In this document: one piece after another, positions 4,882 to 9,015 of the stretch
How positions within the stretch are numbered: position 1 is the first letter of the stretch
Layout: each line of letters starts with the position of its first letter
Source of the DNA: Gammaproteobacteria bacterium
GTDB taxonomy: Bacteria; Pseudomonadota; Gammaproteobacteria; SZUA-229
DNA: 9,015 nucleotides
Reading direction: 5' to 3'
Assembly: GCA_016764035.1 (NCBI GenBank)
Contig: JAESSQ010000138.1
Coordinates: 1 to 9,015, forward strand
The notes under the pieces: generated by a model
What the model saw: only the letters and a program-made list of their open reading frames with translations
The model's database searches: none
What the model was told of the DNA's origin: nothing
Translations under genes and position numbers: made by a program

Positions 4882-6204
4882 TTAAAGCAATAGTCGACGT
4901 GTGTCGGATAATACTTTGCTTAAATAAGAGGTAAATCGTGCGCCATCCGCACCATCGATTACACGATGATCGTAGGATAACGAAAGCGGTAACATCAGGC
5001 GTGGTTCAAATTCTTCACCATTGTAGACCGGTTTTATGCTGGCGCGTGACAAGCCTAGTATTGCGACTTCGGGCGCGTTAACGATAGGCGTGAACGCGGT
5101 TCCACCGATGCCACCGAGGCTGGAGATGGTGATGCAGCCACCTGACATGTCGGCAGGTGATAATTTTTTAGCACGCGCACGCTTACTGGTTTCGACCATT
5201 TCATTGGCTAATTCGAATAAGGTTTTACTGGCGCAATCACGGATGACGGGTACCACTAGTCCATCCGGCGTATCCATAGCAACACCGATGTTGATGTACT
5301 TTTTAAGGATAAGATTTTCACCGGTATGATCGAGTGACGAATTAAAGCGTGGGAATTCTTTTAATGCCGACACCAGTGCTTTCATCATGAAAGCTAACAC
5401 GGTAATGCGCAGGCCTTCTTTTTCGTTTTCCTTGTTTAACTGCTTACGGAATTTTTCTAGATCGGTGATATCGGCTTCATCGAATTGTGTAACGTGAGGT
5501 ATGGTGACCCAGTTGCGGTGCAGGAATTTACCGGTAAGTTTATTGATGCGGTTTAATTCATGTATTTCGATGTCGCCAAACTGGCTGAAATCGATCTCCG
5601 GCATCGGTTCAACGCCGAGTCCACCACCCTGGCTGCCTTGCGCCAGTGTCTGTTTAATCCAGGCTTTAACGTCTTCTTTAATGATACGGTTTTTAGCGCC
5701 GCTACCGGTCATCTGCGACAGGTCTGCTCCTAGCTCGCGAGCAAATTTTCTTACCGAAGGACTGGCGTGGGCTTTCCTGAAGGCATCATCATCGATGACC
5801 ATGTTAGCGGTTGGCGATGGTCGTGGTGACGCTGCAGGCGGCTTCGCTGGCGGTGCTGGAGCCGCTGCAGGTTTTTCTTCTGCTTTGGCTACGTCGGGTG
5901 TGGTCTCAGATTCAACGGGTGATGCCTCGTCTGCAGTCTCACTTGCCGTGGAAGCATTTGCGTCTGAAACCTCGATGGTAATTAATAAGCCACCTTCGGC
6001 AACTTTATCACCGAGGCTGACTTTGATTTCTTTTACCGTGCCTGCCAGCGGTGATGGAATCTCCATCGCGGCTTTATCAGACTCCAGTGAAACTAGCGGG
6101 TCTTCAACCGCGATTGAATCACCGGCTGCGACCAGGATTTCGATGACTTCAACGCCATCGAAATCGCCGATATCAGGAACAAGAATGTCTTTAATTTCTG
6201 CCAT
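4882..6204 (-). CDS. aceF: Pyruvate dehydrogenase E2, dihydrolipoyl acetyltransferase
   Basis: This 440-residue protein is the core of the pyruvate dehydrogenase complex and transfers the acetyl group from lipoyl to CoA. Residues 1-80 are one lipoyl domain with Lys44 in ESDKAA as the attachment site. An Ala/Pro/Glu-rich linker (81-133) follows. The peripheral subunit-binding domain lies at about 147-188 (ASPSVRKFARELGADLSQMTGSG). A second linker leads to the catalytic domain from about 210 to the end, with the active-site His413 and Asp417 in SYDHRVIDG. E. coli AceF has three lipoyl domains and about 630 residues; this short form has one, with a second supplied by the lipoyl domain on E3. The start at 6204 has GGAAA upstream (minus strand). 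It lies 40 bases after aceE, with a small hairpin in the gap. Confidence 0.96.
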   Translation of the reverse strand: MAEIKDILVPDIGDFDGVEVIEILVAAGDSIAVEDPLVSLESDKAAMEIPSPLAGTVKEIKVSLGDKVAEGGLLITIEVSDANASTASETADEASPVESETTPDVAKAEEKPAAAPAPPAKPPAASPRPSPTANMVIDDDAFRKAHASPSVRKFARELGADLSQMTGSGAKNRIIKEDVKAWIKQTLAQGSQGGGLGVEPMPEIDFSQFGDIEIHELNRINKLTGKFLHRNWVTIPHVTQFDEADITDLEKFRKQLNKENEKEGLRITVLAFMMKALVSALKEFPRFNSSLDHTGENLILKKYINIGVAMDTPDGLVVPVIRDCASKTLFELANEMVETSKRARAKKLSPADMSGGCITISSLGGIGGTAFTPIVNAPEVAILGLSRASIKPVYNGEEFEPRLMLPLSLSYDHRVIDGADGARFTSYLSKVLSDTRRLLL

Positions 6205-6220
6205 TGTTATTTTCCAGTTA

Positions 6221-6242
6221 GCTAGTGGATTAGACGACTAGC
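6221..6242 (-). other. Small hairpin in the aceE-aceF gap
   Basis: GCTAGT (6221-6226) and ACTAGC (6237-6242) form a perfect 6-base-pair stem around a 10-base loop, two bases past the aceE stop. It lacks a T tract, so it is not an intrinsic terminator. It may affect message stability or E1:E2 ratio; no function is shown by the sequence. Confidence 0.4.
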
Positions 6243-6244
6243 AA

Positions 6245-8902
6245 TTACGCTGTTATCGGGTTTGGTTTTTTGGTGTCGATGCCGTATTTTTTGATTGCAT
6301 CACTCACTTTCGACGCCGGAATTGTACCTTCGTCAGCCAATGTTTTTAGCGTCGCGATGACGGTGTAAAAACTGTTGACCTCGAAGTGACGACGTAAATT
6401 TTTACGGGTATCGGAGCGACCATAACCATCAGTACCCAGTACGGTGTAGGTTGCCGGTACGTATTGGCGAACCTGATTTGATACGGTGCGGATGTAATCG
6501 GAGGAGGCGATGACCGGACCTTCGCAATTTTCTAGCTGCTTCGTGATGTAAGGTACGCGAGCTTTTTTGCTCGGGTTCAGCATGTTCCAGCGTTCGCAAT
6601 CGACCGCTTCGCGTGCCAGTTCGTTGTAGCTGGTAATGCTCCATACATCGGCGCTGACTTTCCAGTCTTTTTTGAGTAACTCAGCTGCTTCGATAACTTC
6701 ACGCAAGATGGTGCCGCTGCCGAATAATTGAACCTTCGTTTCACCTTTCTTAGCCTTGTCTGTACTGAGCTGGTACATGCCTTTCAAGATGCCTTTTTCT
6801 GCGCCTTTGGGCATTGCTGGCATCACATAATTTTCGTTCATTGAGGTAATGTAGTAATACACATTTTCCTGTTCCTGAACCATGCGGCGCATACCGTCAT
6901 GAATGATGACGGTTATCTCGTAAGCGAAACATGGGTCGTAAGCTACACAGTTTGGAATAGTCGATGCCACAATCAAGCTGTGTCCATCTTGATGCTGTAG
7001 ACCTTCACCAGCAAGCGTGGTACGACCAGCCGTGGCGCCGATTAAGAAGCCACGTGCCTGCATATCGCCGGCGGCCCATGCCAGGTCGCCAATGCGTTGG
7101 AAACCAAACATAGAATAATAGATGTAGAACGGGATCATGTTAACGCCATGCGAGCTATACGCAGTGGCGGCGGCAATCCATGATGACATGGCACCGGCTT
7201 CGTTGATGCCTTCTTCTAAAATTTGGCCGTTTTTGTCTTCCTTGTAGAACATGACCTGGGACTTGTCTTGAGGCTCGTATAACTGACCGACAGAAGAATA
7301 AATACCTAACTGACGGAACATGCCTTCCATACCGAAAGTACGGGCTTCGTCCGGCACGATGGGAACCACGTTTTTGCCAATCTTTTTATCGCGTGCCAGC
7401 ATGGTAAGAATACGCACGAAAGCCATGGTAGTCGACATCTCGCGTTCGCCAGAACCTTGTAATAAAGCATCAAACGTAGCTAATTTAGGCACTTCCAGTG
7501 GCGCTGCCAGATGGGTGCGAGAAGGTAGGTAACCGCCTAATGCTTTACGACGCGCATGCATGTATTGCATTTCTGGACTGTCTTCAGCCGGTTTGTAATA
7601 GTCGGCGTGTTCGATTTGTTCTTTTGTCACCGGAATATTGAAACGTTCAGCAAAAGTAGACAGTGCATCCATGTCCATTTTCTTTTGAGAGTGGGTGGTG
7701 TTCTGGCCTTCACCCGCTTCGCCCATGCCATAGCCTTTGACTGTTTTGGGCAGGATGAGTGTTGGTTGGCCTTTATGCTCCATGGCATTTTTATAAGCCG
7801 CATACACTTTGTGTGGGTCATGTCCGCCGCGGTTCAGGCGCCAGATGTCATCGTCTGACATGTGGGATACCATGGCTTTTAATTCAGGTGAGTTGAAGAA
7901 ATGCTCACGTACGAAAGCACCGTCTTTGGCTTTGTAGTTCTGGTAATCACCGTCGACAATTTCTTCCATACGTTTTTGCAGCAGGCCATCTTTATCTTTG
8001 GCCAATAATGGATCCCAGTAAGAACCCCAGATAACTTTGATAACATGCCAGCCAGAGCCACGGAAAACGGATTCCATCTCCTGGATAATTTTACCGTTAC
8101 CACGTACCGGGCCATCCAGACGTTGCAGGTTACAGTTGATAACGAAGATCAGGTTGTCGAGTTTTTCACGACCACCCAGTGAGATAGCGCCTAATGATTC
8201 GGGCTCGTCCATCTCGCCGTCACCACAGAATGCCCAGACTTTGCGGTTTTCGGTATTGGCCACACCGCGGTCGTGCAGGTATTTCATGAAACGTGCCTGG
8301 TAGATGGCCATGATTGGACCCAGACCCATCGATACCGTCGGGAATTGCCAGAAGTCCGGCATCAACCACGGGTGCGGGTAGGATGACAGGCCACCGCCAT
8401 CAACTTCCTGGCGGAATTTGTCCAGTTGTTTCTCATCGAGGCGACCTTCCAAATAAGCCCGCGCATAGATACCGGGCGAAGAGTGACCCTGGATGAATAA
8501 CAGGTCACCGCCATGTTCTGGCGTTGGTGCGTGGAAGAAGTGATTGAAACCAACGTCGTACAAGGTGGCCGCTGAGGCGAAGCTGGCGATGTGGCCACCC
8601 AGCTCAGAGCTCTCTTTGTTGGCGCGAACCACCATCGCCATCGCATTCCAGCGAATGAATGAGCGGATACGGTTTTCCAGTTCCGGATCACCGGGAGTTC
8701 GCTGTTCTAAATGTGTAGGGATAGTATTTAGATATGCCGTGTTGTTGGTGAACGGCAAGTTGGCACCACCGCGACGGGCGTCATCGATTAACTGCTCTAG
8801 CAGGAAATGTGCGCGTTCAACACCCTCATTTTCGATGACTGCTTTTAATGCATCCAGCCATTCCTGAGTTTCCAATGGGTCAATATCATGTAACTCTGTC
8901 AT
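6245..8902 (-). CDS. aceE: Pyruvate dehydrogenase E1, homodimeric type
   Basis: This is an 885-residue thiamine diphosphate enzyme that decarboxylates pyruvate and acetylates the lipoyl group of E2. It matches the single-chain E1 family typified by E. coli AceE (887 residues). The N-terminus, MTELHDIDPLETQEWLDAL, parallels the E. coli enzyme. The thiamine diphosphate motif starts with GDGEMDEPES near residue 227 and ends at NCNLQRLDGP. DFWQFPTVSMGLGP and GQGHSSPG-like sequence (FIQGHSSPG) are conserved family blocks. An in-frame ATG at 8935 would add 11 residues, but neither it nor the one at 8917 has a ribosome binding site. The ATG at 8902 has GAGA 5 bases upstream and fits the family length. 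It is the first gene of the aceE-aceF-lpd operon. No pdhR-type regulator is seen in the window. Confidence 0.96.
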   Translation of the reverse strand: MTELHDIDPLETQEWLDALKAVIENEGVERAHFLLEQLIDDARRGGANLPFTNNTAYLNTIPTHLEQRTPGDPELENRIRSFIRWNAMAMVVRANKESSELGGHIASFASAATLYDVGFNHFFHAPTPEHGGDLLFIQGHSSPGIYARAYLEGRLDEKQLDKFRQEVDGGGLSSYPHPWLMPDFWQFPTVSMGLGPIMAIYQARFMKYLHDRGVANTENRKVWAFCGDGEMDEPESLGAISLGGREKLDNLIFVINCNLQRLDGPVRGNGKIIQEMESVFRGSGWHVIKVIWGSYWDPLLAKDKDGLLQKRMEEIVDGDYQNYKAKDGAFVREHFFNSPELKAMVSHMSDDDIWRLNRGGHDPHKVYAAYKNAMEHKGQPTLILPKTVKGYGMGEAGEGQNTTHSQKKMDMDALSTFAERFNIPVTKEQIEHADYYKPAEDSPEMQYMHARRKALGGYLPSRTHLAAPLEVPKLATFDALLQGSGEREMSTTMAFVRILTMLARDKKIGKNVVPIVPDEARTFGMEGMFRQLGIYSSVGQLYEPQDKSQVMFYKEDKNGQILEEGINEAGAMSSWIAAATAYSSHGVNMIPFYIYYSMFGFQRIGDLAWAAGDMQARGFLIGATAGRTTLAGEGLQHQDGHSLIVASTIPNCVAYDPCFAYEITVIIHDGMRRMVQEQENVYYYITSMNENYVMPAMPKGAEKGILKGMYQLSTDKAKKGETKVQLFGSGTILREVIEAAELLKKDWKVSADVWSITSYNELAREAVDCERWNMLNPSKKARVPYITKQLENCEGPVIASSDYIRTVSNQVRQYVPATYTVLGTDGYGRSDTRKNLRRHFEVNSFYTVIATLKTLADEGTIPASKVSDAIKKYGIDTKKPNPITA

Positions 8903-8925
8903 TTTAATCTCACACATTTGTATAA
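8903..8925 (-). promoter_or_regulatory. aceE ribosome binding site and possible -10
   Basis: GAGA at 8911-8908 (minus strand), 5 bases before the ATG at 8902, decides the start. TTATAC (8925-8920) is a fair -10 hexamer, but no good -35 lies 16-18 bases upstream. If it is used, the leader would be very short and the ATGs at 8917 and 8935 would be excluded. The remaining bases to 9015 are AT-rich with no clear promoter or operator. Confidence 0.4.
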
Positions 8926-9015
8926 ATTGCGCCATTGCATCGAAAACTGACGTAATTTAAATAAAATTTTAGTTTTTATTCTTAACTTGCAGATGTATAT
9001 AAGCTTTTACCTGCG

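Noticed and set aside
5501..6241. 246-codon open frame on the plus strand opposite aceF
   Set aside because: It lies antisense to a well-supported gene. Its low-complexity Ala/Gly/Ser content mirrors the E2 linker.
8903..8935. Upstream in-frame ATGs at 8935 and 8917 as the aceE start
   Set aside because: Neither has a Shine-Dalgarno. The start at 8902 has one and gives the family's normal N-terminus and length.
8995..9003. TATATAAGC near the right edge, also present at 1188-1196
   Set aside because: A 9-base AT-rich match is likely chance, and the downstream context is outside the window.

Overview
The window looks like chromosome from a proteobacterium, most likely a gammaproteobacterium with moderate to low G+C. 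This rests on a homodimeric-type pyruvate dehydrogenase E1 (AceE family), a short E2, an E3 that carries its own lipoyl domain (known from Neisseria and many beta- and gammaproteobacteria), and a LexA repressor. I cannot name the genus.

Layout, left to right. (1) 1-200: a decayed, partly duplicated copy of the lexA 3' end lies just downstream of the real lexA stop. Each copy is followed by one unit of a small palindromic repeat. (2) 198-824, minus strand: lexA, with a recognition helix very unlike that of E. coli and a candidate non-canonical operator at its start. (3) 825-1236: a 412-bp divergent intergenic region, AT-rich, with several dyads. (4) 1237-2897, plus strand: a tight three-gene operon encoding a Tat-exported ferritin-like protein, a small periplasmic class I cytochrome c and an ECF-type sigma factor that overlaps the cytochrome gene. 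No anti-sigma gene is visible. (5) 2898-2979: a short convergent gap with a weak terminator-like hairpin for the minus-strand operon. (6) 8902 down to 2980, minus strand: aceE, aceF and lpd, the complete pyruvate dehydrogenase complex. A palindromic repeat pair sits between aceF and lpd.

How the genes work together. E1 decarboxylates pyruvate, E2 makes acetyl-CoA, and E3 reoxidises the lipoyl groups with NAD+. E2 and E3 each carry one closely related lipoyl domain. The ferritin-like/cytochrome/sigma cluster looks like a self-contained envelope redox or metal-stress module in which the sigma factor probably controls its own operon; this is inference. LexA governs an SOS-type regulon and probably represses itself.

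The points most worth following are the ferritin-like/cytochrome/sigma module, the hairpin against its ribosome binding site, the changed LexA recognition helix with its odd start region, and the palindromic repeat with compensatory base changes. I saw no tRNA, rRNA, CRISPR array, transposase or prophage gene.
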